Shown in pieces: positions 1 to 5,608 of a stretch of 8,084 nucleotides of DNA. Both the position numbers and the translations under genes were made by a program. This stretch comes from Campylobacterales bacterium (lineage in GTDB: Bacteria > Campylobacterota > Campylobacteria > Campylobacterales > Nitratiruptoraceae), in contig JAMOUF010000186.1 in NCBI GenBank assembly GCA_027068245.1, positions 1-8,084 of the forward strand, in the 5' to 3' direction. How positions within the stretch are numbered: the stretch's first letter is position 1; each line of letters starts with the position of its first letter. A model generated the notes under the pieces. It was not told the origin of the DNA. It saw only the letters and a program-made list of their open reading frames with translations, and ran no database searches.

Positions 1-1428
1 AGAGAGGGAGTTTAGGGAGGAAAACTCACTGTTTAAGAGCTTATCCAATACAAAGGAGCCATACATCGTATCCTCGCATCTTACTACCAGCCTCTTGGCA
101 TCCTCTTCAAACTTGGAAAAGACGCTTTTAAAAAATACCGCCGAGGCGCTTTTTCCCAAATATCTATCTACGTTCTCCATAGCCGATGGAATCTCCAGCT
201 GTAAAAGCCTTTTTTTATGGCCTATCTCCGTAAGCCGCCTATTCATATCCACAACCAGCTCGTCCAGCCATTTTTTTACATCATCCGAAGAAAAACCGAG
301 CCGCCTTAACCTGTGATAGAACCTAAACCCGCTGGTTTTATCCTTTGACATCAAAAAACTGGCCGCCAAAACGGTCAGATAGGCCACATAGGCGTATCTA
401 AGTTTGCGTTGCGAAAGGGTTATTTTAACTCTATCGTTTTTATAGTGGGGAGTTATCATAAACTGAGCCAAAATGGAGCCATCAAAAAGATAGTCGAAAA
501 AACCCATCTTCTTTACGAAATACTCCCTTCCTATCTCATACAGATCATACCCGCACTCCTTTTTTTCAAAAAGGCGCATCTCCAAGGAGAAGAGTCTCTT
601 TGCGCTGCTGTAAAAGGGAAGCAGGCTCCAACACTCCTTTTCCAGCAAAACCGCGCCAACACTCGTAACGCTTAAGAGCGAAAAACCTTCGTTTTTAATG
701 TCGTTAAAATTAAAAAGAGGAGCCAGACGCTTAAATATCCGGTTTATTATCATATTGTAAATATCGTAATCCTCAAAGGCTTCCAAAGAGTCCATATCCA
801 GGTTCGACTCATATATGATATAGTCATACACTATCTTTCTCACATCCTCGAAACCGAGCCTGGTTATGGCACTGGCAACATTGTCTACCCTGCTTACACC
901 TGCGATCTCTATGGAGTTTGCGCGAGAGAGTATCTTCTCTTTCAACTCATCCAAAAGCTCTATACTGTCTTTGAATCTCTCTATATTAGTATTTGGGTCA
1001 TCTACCTCAAGCATAATGTTTATCAAAGCCCTGTTTTTCTCCAGGTTATCCTCCAAAACGATTCTGCCGATCGAGATTTTTGAGCTCTTTTTAAAATCCA
1101 CTCTCTTTACTTCTGCCAGGTGGTTTTTTATAAGCTCCATCTCAAAATGATCGAGCAGTTTTACGGCAACTTTCGATGGAGCTGTCCTAACCACCTCCCC
1201 TTCAAGCTTTCTATCTCCTATCTCAAACTCCACCCTCTCCCCCACTTCAATCTCTTTTAACTCGCAGGCAGCCAAAAAAGAGTCTTTGGATATATCGATG
1301 ACCTCTCCCAAAGAACTCTTTAGGCTTTGTGTGATATATCTTGGGTTGAGTCGGCGGTTTAACCTTATAAACTCTTTGGTTTTAGCCTTTTTCTCATCTT
1401 TTTTTCTCTTAAAACCAAACAGCCCCAT
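1..1428 (-). CDS. PilZ-HDOD domain protein, 3' end outside window (partial)
   Basis: The frame is open for 476 codons from the ATG at 1428 to the left edge, so the C-terminus is missing. An AAAAGGG ribosome site lies 6 bases before the ATG. Residues about 20-100 look like a PilZ domain: RxxxR is present (R26, R30), followed by D45-x-S47, but the glycine usual at the end of DxSxxG is Ser50. PilZ domains bind cyclic di-GMP. Residues about 118-330 resemble an HDOD domain, with SRANS at 168-172, AITRLGFEDVRKIV at 187-200 and, near 294-304, a stretch matching the usual GxDHxxxG region but without its His. HDOD domains are non-catalytic relatives of HD phosphohydrolases found in signalling proteins. 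The rest, to residue 476, is helical and charged with no motif I recognise. There is no signal peptide or membrane span, so it is probably cytoplasmic. It follows the methyltransferase gene by one base. Its target is unknown. Confidence 0.75.
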   Translation of the reverse strand, partial: MGLFGFKRKKDEKKAKTKEFIRLNRRLNPRYITQSLKSSLGEVIDISKDSFLAACELKEIEVGERVEFEIGDRKLEGEVVRTAPSKVAVKLLDHFEMELIKNHLAEVKRVDFKKSSKISIGRIVLEDNLEKNRALINIMLEVDDPNTNIERFKDSIELLDELKEKILSRANSIEIAGVSRVDNVASAITRLGFEDVRKIVYDYIIYESNLDMDSLEAFEDYDIYNMIINRIFKRLAPLFNFNDIKNEGFSLLSVTSVGAVLLEKECWSLLPFYSSAKRLFSLEMRLFEKKECGYDLYEIGREYFVKKMGFFDYLFDGSILAQFMITPHYKNDRVKITLSQRKLRYAYVAYLTVLAASFLMSKDKTSGFRFYHRLRRLGFSSDDVKKWLDELVVDMNRRLTEIGHKKRLLQLEIPSAMENVDRYLGKSASAVFFKSVFSKFEEDAKRLVVRCEDTMYGSFVLDKLLNSEFSSLNSLS

Positions 1429-1429
1429 T

Positions 1430-2110
1430 CTAAACCCTTTTGTAAGTTATCAAGGCCTTATCCGGCTCTTGTGAAAAAAGCGCTACAAAATCGAGATCCA
1501 CAATCTCAAAACCCTCGATTTTAAGCTCGTTTATATCATGGTAATACTGGGTTATTGTATCATTTTCTTTTATATAACATCCCTTGGGATCTTTGTGAAA
1601 ATAGACTATCTTGGTATCAAGCCTCTTTTTGTCAAACTCAGCCTCTACGGCTACAAACTCATCCCCCTTCTCTATCCAAAGGGCTCCTTGAGCCACCTCC
1701 TCAAAGCCGTAAAGGGTGTTTATATCGCATAAAAAAAAGCCTCCGGGCTCTATAGTGTTACGAACGCAGCGTAAAAACCTTTTAACATCTTTGGGCGGAA
1801 CATAGTTCAACACATCAAACAGCGCCACGGCCCCCTCATACTTTTTCTCAACGCCGCAGATATCCCTGACCTCACAACTCAATCCCCTGCTTTTAGCCAT
1901 TTTAACCATCTCGGTGCTAAGATCGATGCCATCAGACTCTATCCCCTCTTTTGCCGCCAGCTCCATAAACGCGCCACTGCCACAGCCAATATCAAGTATA
2001 TCCGAAAGCCCAAGCAGTTTGAGCTTGTTTAAATATATCTCATAAAGCCTTTTTCTCTCATTATCAAACCCCAGCAAAGACTCCACTTTCGCGTAGAGCT
2101 CAAGACCCAT
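1430..2110 (-). CDS. class I SAM-dependent methyltransferase, substrate unknown
   Basis: This 226-residue protein has the Rossmann-fold methyltransferase core. Motif I is ILDIGCGSG at residues 38-46, which binds S-adenosylmethionine. The acidic end of strand 2 is in GIDLS (D63), VRDI at 81-84 is the next adenine-side loop, and ALFDVLNYV at 96-104 is motif IV. EPGGFFLCDIN at 121-131 is the usual post-motif segment. The C-terminal half (140-226) is rich in beta strands and probably makes the substrate site. No membrane span or zinc motif is seen. It is probably a small-molecule or protein methylase of the Methyltransf_11/25 type, but the sequence does not reveal the substrate. The ATG at 2110 has AGAGG 6 bases upstream and overlaps the end of hisG by 11 bases, suggesting coupled translation. 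The TAG stop is one base from the next gene. Confidence 0.85.
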   Translation of the reverse strand: MGLELYAKVESLLGFDNERKRLYEIYLNKLKLLGLSDILDIGCGSGAFMELAAKEGIESDGIDLSTEMVKMAKSRGLSCEVRDICGVEKKYEGAVALFDVLNYVPPKDVKRFLRCVRNTIEPGGFFLCDINTLYGFEEVAQGALWIEKGDEFVAVEAEFDKKRLDTKIVYFHKDPKGCYIKENDTITQYYHDINELKIEGFEIVDLDFVALFSQEPDKALITYKRV

Positions 2111-2717
2111 GCAAAACCTCTTTGATCTTCTGTCTTAGATCCAGTATTTCGCCCTTTTTCTCATAAAAACTGTTTTTGTTTGCTATCAAATAGGCACTGC
2201 TGTCCATAATCTTCAAAGCGGGTTTAAGGCCGTTTTGCCGCATGGTCTCCCCAGTCTCCACTATATCGACTATCATATCGGCCAGACCAACCAGAGGCGC
2301 CAGCTCTATAGAGCCGTAAAGCTTGATAATCTCCACAGGTATGGCCCGTTTGGAGAAAAAATCTCTGGTGATATTCTCCATCTTGGTAGCTACCTTCAAA
2401 GAGGGTTTTGAAAAATCTATCTCTTTGTCGCTTTTTATACCGATGCTGACACTGCACTTTCCAAACCCAAGATCCAAAACCCTCACAAGATCCAGCCTGT
2501 GCTCCTCCAGCACATCCAGCCCCACAACCCCGATATCGGCCGCCTTGTGGTACACATATGTGGGAACGTCCTGGCTTCTGACTCTTAAAAATTTGAAATC
2601 ATCCACCTCCAAAATCAGTTTCCTGTCGCCAAATCTGAACTCTTTATTGAAAATCTTTTCAAACAGCCTAAGTGAATCGTCACCGATCCGCCCTTTAGGA
2701 AGCGCTACTGTCAACAT
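2100..2717 (-). CDS. hisG: ATP phosphoribosyltransferase, short form (HisG_S)
   Basis: HisG catalyses the first step of histidine biosynthesis, joining ATP and PRPP to make N1-(5-phosphoribosyl)-ATP. The start is MLTVALPKGR, the usual N-terminus of the family. The PRPP-binding signature is DIVETGETMRQNGL at residues 151-164, preceded by the usual GLADMIV (144-150). At 205 residues it is the short form, lacking the C-terminal regulatory domain of the roughly 290-residue long form. Known short forms are active only in complex with HisZ, a histidyl-tRNA synthetase paralogue that also carries histidine feedback; hisZ is not in this window. The ATG at 2717 has AAAGGA 6 bases upstream and lies inside the last codons of coaX (23-base overlap). 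No other his genes are next to it, so the pathway is scattered in this genome or lies elsewhere. Confidence 0.96.
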   Translation of the reverse strand: MLTVALPKGRIGDDSLRLFEKIFNKEFRFGDRKLILEVDDFKFLRVRSQDVPTYVYHKAADIGVVGLDVLEEHRLDLVRVLDLGFGKCSVSIGIKSDKEIDFSKPSLKVATKMENITRDFFSKRAIPVEIIKLYGSIELAPLVGLADMIVDIVETGETMRQNGLKPALKIMDSSAYLIANKNSFYEKKGEILDLRQKIKEVLHGS

Positions 2718-3312
2718 ACAAATCCTTTGCTTTTTTCATTCCTTTAAATATCAGCCCCTCGTCATATAGTGCTTTTGGCAAATATTTTTTCAACAATGCC
2801 CCGTCTCCACCGGTTAGATACAAAGGGCCGCCAAGAGTTTCTATAAACCTCACCAGAGGTATGAGGGCGCCAAAAGTTACTGCCTGGGCCGTATCCTTTG
2901 GAAGAGAGTCTGGTGATATATCTACAAAATCCCTCTCAAGCACAGAAGAGATAGCGGCATAACTTTTTTTTAGCTGCCAAAATCCTGGATATATAAATCC
3001 ACCCTGATAGAGGCCATCTCTCATCACATCCACAGTAATCGCACTCCCTGCGTCAACCACCACTCCATCCCCAACGGCCATACATAGGGCTTTTCTATCT
3101 ACTCCCATCCCCTCATACTCGCCATCTATCCGGATATAGGGGCCAAGATCATACCACTTTTCATACCCACTGATTTTCTGTTTTAAAGCTCTGTTGACAC
3201 TGATATACCAAACCTCTTCGTCTTTGTATCTGTCTATATGTTTTACGGGCACGGATATGACTTTGTTCTCTTTACAGATATGCAAGGATGTGTTGCCTAT
3301 ATCAACGAGCAT
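2695..3312 (-). CDS. coaX: type III pantothenate kinase (CoaX)
   Basis: CoaX phosphorylates pantothenate with ATP, the first committed step of coenzyme A synthesis. The type III enzyme belongs to the ASKHA fold, needs a monovalent cation and is not inhibited by CoA. From the start chosen here (205 residues) the motifs are: DIGNTS at 4-9 (phosphate-binding loop), GVDR at 70-73 (pantothenate side), DAGSAITVD at 87-95 (second phosphate loop with catalytic Asp), GGFIYPG at 104-110 and TGGDG at 167-171 (adenosine motif). The open frame extends upstream to 3375, but the ATG at 3312 puts MLVDIGNT at the N-terminus, as is usual, and has GGAG 5 bases upstream (AGGAGGG slightly further). The gene overlaps the upstream small gene by 11 bases and hisG by 23. 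It is on the short side for the family, within the range I recall for Campylobacterota. Confidence 0.95.
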   Translation of the reverse strand: MLVDIGNTSLHICKENKVISVPVKHIDRYKDEEVWYISVNRALKQKISGYEKWYDLGPYIRIDGEYEGMGVDRKALCMAVGDGVVVDAGSAITVDVMRDGLYQGGFIYPGFWQLKKSYAAISSVLERDFVDISPDSLPKDTAQAVTFGALIPLVRFIETLGGPLYLTGGDGALLKKYLPKALYDEGLIFKGMKKAKDLYVDSSAS

Positions 3313-3628
3313 AAAAACTCCAACCCTCCTTTTGCAGATACTCTTTCGCTTTGGAACAAAAGGGAGCCTCAACAACCGCTATAAACCTTTTAAATCCATG
3401 GTTCAAAGAGCGTTGGATCAGATCTTTGATCTGCAAAAGATCCTCCGCATCCTTTCTTAAAAACCGGCTCTTTCTTTTAATATGAAGTATCAAAACATAT
3501 CTGTTTGATATATCCACACCCTCAAAGGCCTCAACCCGCTTTTTTATTCCAAGGCTTTTTAGATCAACAGGCTTTAGCTCTTTTAAGAGCAATCCCTTTC
3601 TCTTTAACAGTTCAACCAGCTCTTTCAT
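3302..3628 (-). CDS. hypothetical 108-residue protein, possible degenerate nuclease-like fold
   Basis: I do not recognise a named family. The protein is basic, soluble in appearance and has no signal peptide or membrane span. Residues 1-30 look helical with many Lys and Leu. From about 43 the pattern suggests strand (YVLILHIKRKS, 44-54), helix (KDAEDLLQIKDLIQRSL, 59-75), strand (RFIAVVEA, 81-88), helix (SKAKEYLQ, 92-99) and a short final strand. This alternation, with D39 before it and H49-x-K51, loosely recalls a PD-(D/E)xK nuclease core with a lost acidic residue, which is speculation. No Shine-Dalgarno is evident before the ATG at 3628; the ATG overlaps the TGA of the lipoprotein gene as ATGA, so translation is probably coupled. 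It sits between the envelope pair and coaX. That it is a real gene is supported by its exact overlaps on both sides. Confidence 0.8.
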   Translation of the reverse strand: MKELVELLKRKGLLLKELKPVDLKSLGIKKRVEAFEGVDISNRYVLILHIKRKSRFLRKDAEDLLQIKDLIQRSLNHGFKRFIAVVEAPFCSKAKEYLQKEGWSFYAR

Positions 3629-4623
3629 ATCTTGTTATTGAGTTTAAAATATCTGTCTTTATAAAAGACTTTATCTTTGGATGTAAAGATATGGTCATCT
3701 ATCTTTGCCGGGAACCTAAATATGTTGGAGACTCTCAAATCCTTGTCAAGTGCTATAATATACCCCTCTTTCTCTATCACATAGATATACTCACCATATA
3801 TTGCGCCGGTAAAATGGGCGAAGGGATATTTCCTGCTTTTTAGCACGTTTAGCCCGGCATCGGTCAAAATAATCCGCCCATCTTTGGTAAGGATATAGAC
3901 CCTGTCGCTCACATATATTACATCCGATATCTCAAGATCGAGCATATTGGTAAAATTTGGGCTAACCGAGACTATCCTGGTAGGTGTGGCTGCGATAAGG
4001 TTGTTGTCTATCACATCCAAAAAAATGATGTTGTCAAAATATTCCCCGGTTCCAACCACTATGTCTCTGATCTCTTTATCGCCATCCACTACCACGAGTT
4101 TCCCGTCCAGCGTGCCAAATACCACAAGACGGCCCAAAAAGATGGGGTTGGCTATCTTGGTATCCACCGCGATGGCGCTCTTTTGCTTGGAAGTATACAG
4201 CGAGCTGTCGCTTGCCATATCCAACACCTCCAAAGAGTTGTCGTCAAAGACCAAAGCCAGTATATCCTCTTTGAGGGTAGCGGCGACGGGAGCCTTTTTG
4301 TCGTAACTTTTTTTATATACCGTTTTGCCGCTGTTAACATCTATAACCTCAAGCTTCCCGCATCTGCTGGCGGCTATATATTTTCCATCTATTTTGTTGA
4401 TAAAGAGAAAATCCTTCTTTAGCCTATGTCTCTCCAGCCCGTCACGGCTGATAAACATCCCGTTTTTAAGCGTAGCGCCATCTCTTAACAGATCTATAAT
4501 GGGAGCTGGAAGGGAGCCGTCAAACTCCACGGTGCCGATAACCTCTTTTGGCTCGAAATATTTTTTCGAGCTGCAGCCCGAGATGAAAAAAAGAAGTGCC
4601 AAAAGCGCTAAAAGATACCTCAT
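3625..4623 (-). CDS. PQQ-type beta-propeller lipoprotein, BamB-like
   Basis: This 332-residue protein starts with a lipoprotein signal: MR, a hydrophobic stretch to about residue 15, then lipobox ISGC with the modified Cys at 17, followed by SSKK. It should be exported and acylated, ending in the periplasm on the inner or outer membrane. The rest repeats a strand unit of the form G-x-[IL]-x-x-x-D roughly every 34-45 residues: GKLEVID at 89, NSLEVLD at 129, GKLVVVD at 174, TRIVSV at 215, GRIILTD at 249 and GYIIALD at 287. This is the pattern of PQQ/WD-like propeller blades. E. coli BamB, a propeller lipoprotein of the outer-membrane beta-barrel assembly complex, has eight blades in about 390 residues, so this one is short. 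The upstream gene being YfgM-like, as in E. coli yfgM-bamB, supports the BamB comparison. Start and stop overlap both neighbours by 4 bases (ATGA). Confidence 0.78.
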   Translation of the reverse strand: MRYLLALLALLFFISGCSSKKYFEPKEVIGTVEFDGSLPAPIIDLLRDGATLKNGMFISRDGLERHRLKKDFLFINKIDGKYIAASRCGKLEVIDVNSGKTVYKKSYDKKAPVAATLKEDILALVFDDNSLEVLDMASDSSLYTSKQKSAIAVDTKIANPIFLGRLVVFGTLDGKLVVVDGDKEIRDIVVGTGEYFDNIIFLDVIDNNLIAATPTRIVSVSPNFTNMLDLEISDVIYVSDRVYILTKDGRIILTDAGLNVLKSRKYPFAHFTGAIYGEYIYVIEKEGYIIALDKDLRVSNIFRFPAKIDDHIFTSKDKVFYKDRYFKLNNKI

Positions 4624-5219
4624 TTAGCCACCCCGTAATGCCTTAGCAGAAGCTTGAAAGGGTAGGCCGGGGAATTTTTGTCAACCTGTGCCAGCTTCTT
4701 ATGGCCTGATGTTATATCCTCTTTCATATAGTCCAAATAGGCACCATCCAAAGCTGCGTAATCTTTTAGTATCGCATCTTTGTCTATCATATATCCGGAT
4801 AGGGTTTTTTCGTCCTCTTTTATAATACCGATATGATAGATACTTAAATCCCTCAAGATGTAATCACCGCTTTTTGCGAGCTCTTCCAAAGCCCTGGTAT
4901 CCTTTTTCTCAAGGGCGGTTTTATAAAGATAGAGCTGATAGAGTTTCGGGTTTTTGCTCTTTAAAACCTCCAAAGCCTCTTTATCCTGTGGATTTTGCAA
5001 TAACCTTAAGTAGGCCTTGTTGGAAACTTCAAGATCATGCTCCACCTTCATCTGCCACCCCACATAGCCGATAGCCAAAATCACCGCCGCGGCGGCCAGG
5101 CCAATCAGAGGTTTTTTATACTTTTTATAAAATTTCTCCGCTTTTATTATGGATTCTAAAAATTTCTCCTCGCTGCTAAGCTCTTTTTTTATATACTCTA
5201 TATTCTCTTTGGTTCCCAA
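4620..5219 (-). CDS. YfgM-like single-span membrane protein with TPR-like periplasmic domain
   Basis: The start is TTG at 5219: AAAGGA lies 6 bases upstream, an in-frame TAA precedes it, and the first in-frame ATG comes only at residue 57, after the membrane span. The 199-residue product has a charged, Lys/Glu-rich cytoplasmic N-terminus (1-36), one hydrophobic helix at about 37-55 (PLIGLAAAAVILAIGYVGW), and a helical C-terminal domain (60-199) with TPR-like helix pairs such as KLYQLYLYKTALEKKDTRAL. Size and layout match YfgM (TPR_21 family), an inner membrane partner of SecYEG and the chaperone PpiD in E. coli. The gene begins the minus-strand operon and overlaps the BamB-like gene by 4 bases. 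Sequence similarity to E. coli YfgM is not obvious by eye, so the assignment rests on architecture and neighbour. Confidence 0.7.
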   Translation of the reverse strand: MGTKENIEYIKKELSSEEKFLESIIKAEKFYKKYKKPLIGLAAAAVILAIGYVGWQMKVEHDLEVSNKAYLRLLQNPQDKEALEVLKSKNPKLYQLYLYKTALEKKDTRALEELAKSGDYILRDLSIYHIGIIKEDEKTLSGYMIDKDAILKDYAALDGAYLDYMKEDITSGHKKLAQVDKNSPAYPFKLLLRHYGVAK

Positions 5220-5225
5220 CGTCCA

Positions 5226-5231
5226 TCCTTT
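5226..5231 (-). promoter_or_regulatory. ribosome binding site deciding a TTG start
   Basis: The minus strand reads AAAGGA here, 6 bases before the TTG at 5219. An ATG at 5226 overlaps the end of this site, is out of frame with the gene and reaches a stop after 16 codons, so the TTG is the better start. Confidence 0.7.
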
Positions 5232-5245
5232 AAAAACTTTTGATT

Positions 5246-5254
5246 ATCTTATCA
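5246..5254 (-). promoter_or_regulatory. predicted sigma-70 extended -10 promoter for the minus-strand operon
   Basis: On the minus strand this reads TGATAAGAT, an extended -10 (TG-n-TAAGAT). Transcription would start near 5239, giving a leader of about 20 bases before the TTG at 5219. No good -35 hexamer is visible, which is common for Campylobacterota sigma-70 promoters. Confidence 0.5.
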
Positions 5255-5265
5255 AAACAAAGTTT

Positions 5266-5280
5266 ATTTTATGGTAAAAT
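5266..5280. repeat. perfect 6-3-6 palindrome over the gatC-side -10
   Basis: The sequence is ATTTTA, TGG, TAAAAT: two perfect inverted 6-base arms about a 3-base centre. The right arm is also the predicted -10 hexamer of the plus-strand promoter. It could be an operator, but in AT-rich DNA an arm of six A/T bases may also be chance. Confidence 0.4.
5272..5280 (+). promoter_or_regulatory. predicted sigma-70 extended -10 promoter for gatC-pilT-cvpA-lysS
   Basis: The sequence TGGTAAAAT is an extended -10 (TG-n-TAAAAT). Transcription would start near 5287, about 19 bases before the gatC ATG at 5306. There is no clear -35; the upstream stretch is AT-rich. It lies about two helical turns from the divergent -10 on the other strand. 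Confidence 0.55.
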
Positions 5281-5305
5281 GCTAAAAAAATATGAAGGTG
5301 TTAAG

Positions 5306-5599
5306 ATGGTAAAAATCGACGACGCGCTGCTGCAAAGACTGCAAAAACTGAGTATGCTCGAGATAGAAGAGGAGCTTAAGGCGGATATGGAAAAAGAGCT
5401 GAACCAGTTTTTGGAATTTGTGGAGGTGCTAAACGAACTGGACCTCGAAGGCCTTGAGGCCACCTTCAGCCCGCTTAGCCATCCGGCGCCTTTGAGAGAG
5501 GATATTCCCCAGCCCCAGCCGGAAGTCGCCAAAAAGATATTGCAACATGCTCCAAAGAGCGAGGATGACTTCTTTATCGTCCCCAAAATAATAGACTAA
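5306..5599 (+). CDS. gatC: Asp-tRNA(Asn)/Glu-tRNA(Gln) amidotransferase subunit C
   Basis: GatC is the small subunit of GatCAB, which amidates mischarged Glu-tRNA(Gln) or Asp-tRNA(Asn) in organisms lacking GlnRS and/or AsnRS; it wraps around and stabilises GatA and GatB. The product of 97 residues is the usual family length. Family marks are the N-terminal helices starting MVKIDDALLQRLQKLSML, ending in a LREDIP segment (about 71-76) and the C-terminal DDFFIVPKIID, corresponding to the usual FxVPxVI end. The ATG at 5306 has GAAGG about 7 bases upstream. An in-frame ATG at 5279 and a TTG at 5240 exist, but 5279 lies inside the predicted -10 and would add residues absent from the family. gatA and gatB are not in this window. 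The stop is 9 bases before pilT. Confidence 0.93.
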   Translation: MVKIDDALLQRLQKLSMLEIEEELKADMEKELNQFLEFVEVLNELDLEGLEATFSPLSHPAPLREDIPQPQPEVAKKILQHAPKSEDDFFIVPKIID

Positions 5600-5602
5600 A
5601 GG
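5598..5602 (+). promoter_or_regulatory. ribosome binding site for the pilT GTG start
   Basis: AAAGG overlaps the gatC TAA stop and lies 6 bases before the GTG at 5609. The next in-frame ATG (5621) would sit 18 bases from it with no better site, so GTG is preferred and translation is probably coupled to gatC. Confidence 0.65.
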
Positions 5603-5608
5603 TTAGCC

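Noticed and set aside
1429..1445. Possible terminator or promoter between the methyltransferase and PilZ-HDOD genes
   Set aside because: There is only one base between the genes and no hairpin with a T-run; the local AAAAGGG is explained as a ribosome site.
2323..2769. Open frame of 148 codons on the plus strand
   Set aside because: It lies opposite hisG and coaX, has a low-complexity Ser/Leu/Pro-rich product and no ribosome site; it is a shadow of the real minus-strand genes.
3313..3375. Upstream extension of coaX by 21 residues
   Set aside because: The extension is basic and unlike the family, and the ATG at 3312 gives the standard MLVDIGNT start with a ribosome site.
5176..5226. Out-of-frame ATG at 5226 on the minus strand, encoding 16 codons, as a leader peptide or a sign of a one-base frameshift
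   Set aside because: The AAAGGA site is too close to this ATG to serve it. The TTG frame gives a sensible N-terminus without needing a frameshift, though the run of seven A bases in this stretch could be checked for sequencing error.
5279..5305. Alternative gatC start at the ATG at 5279
   Set aside because: It is in frame, but it overlaps the predicted -10 hexamer and lies upstream of the likely transcript start; GatC proteins normally begin close to the ATG at 5306.
5269..5586. Ser-rich open frame of 105 codons on the minus strand
   Set aside because: It is antisense to gatC, low in complexity and without a ribosome site.
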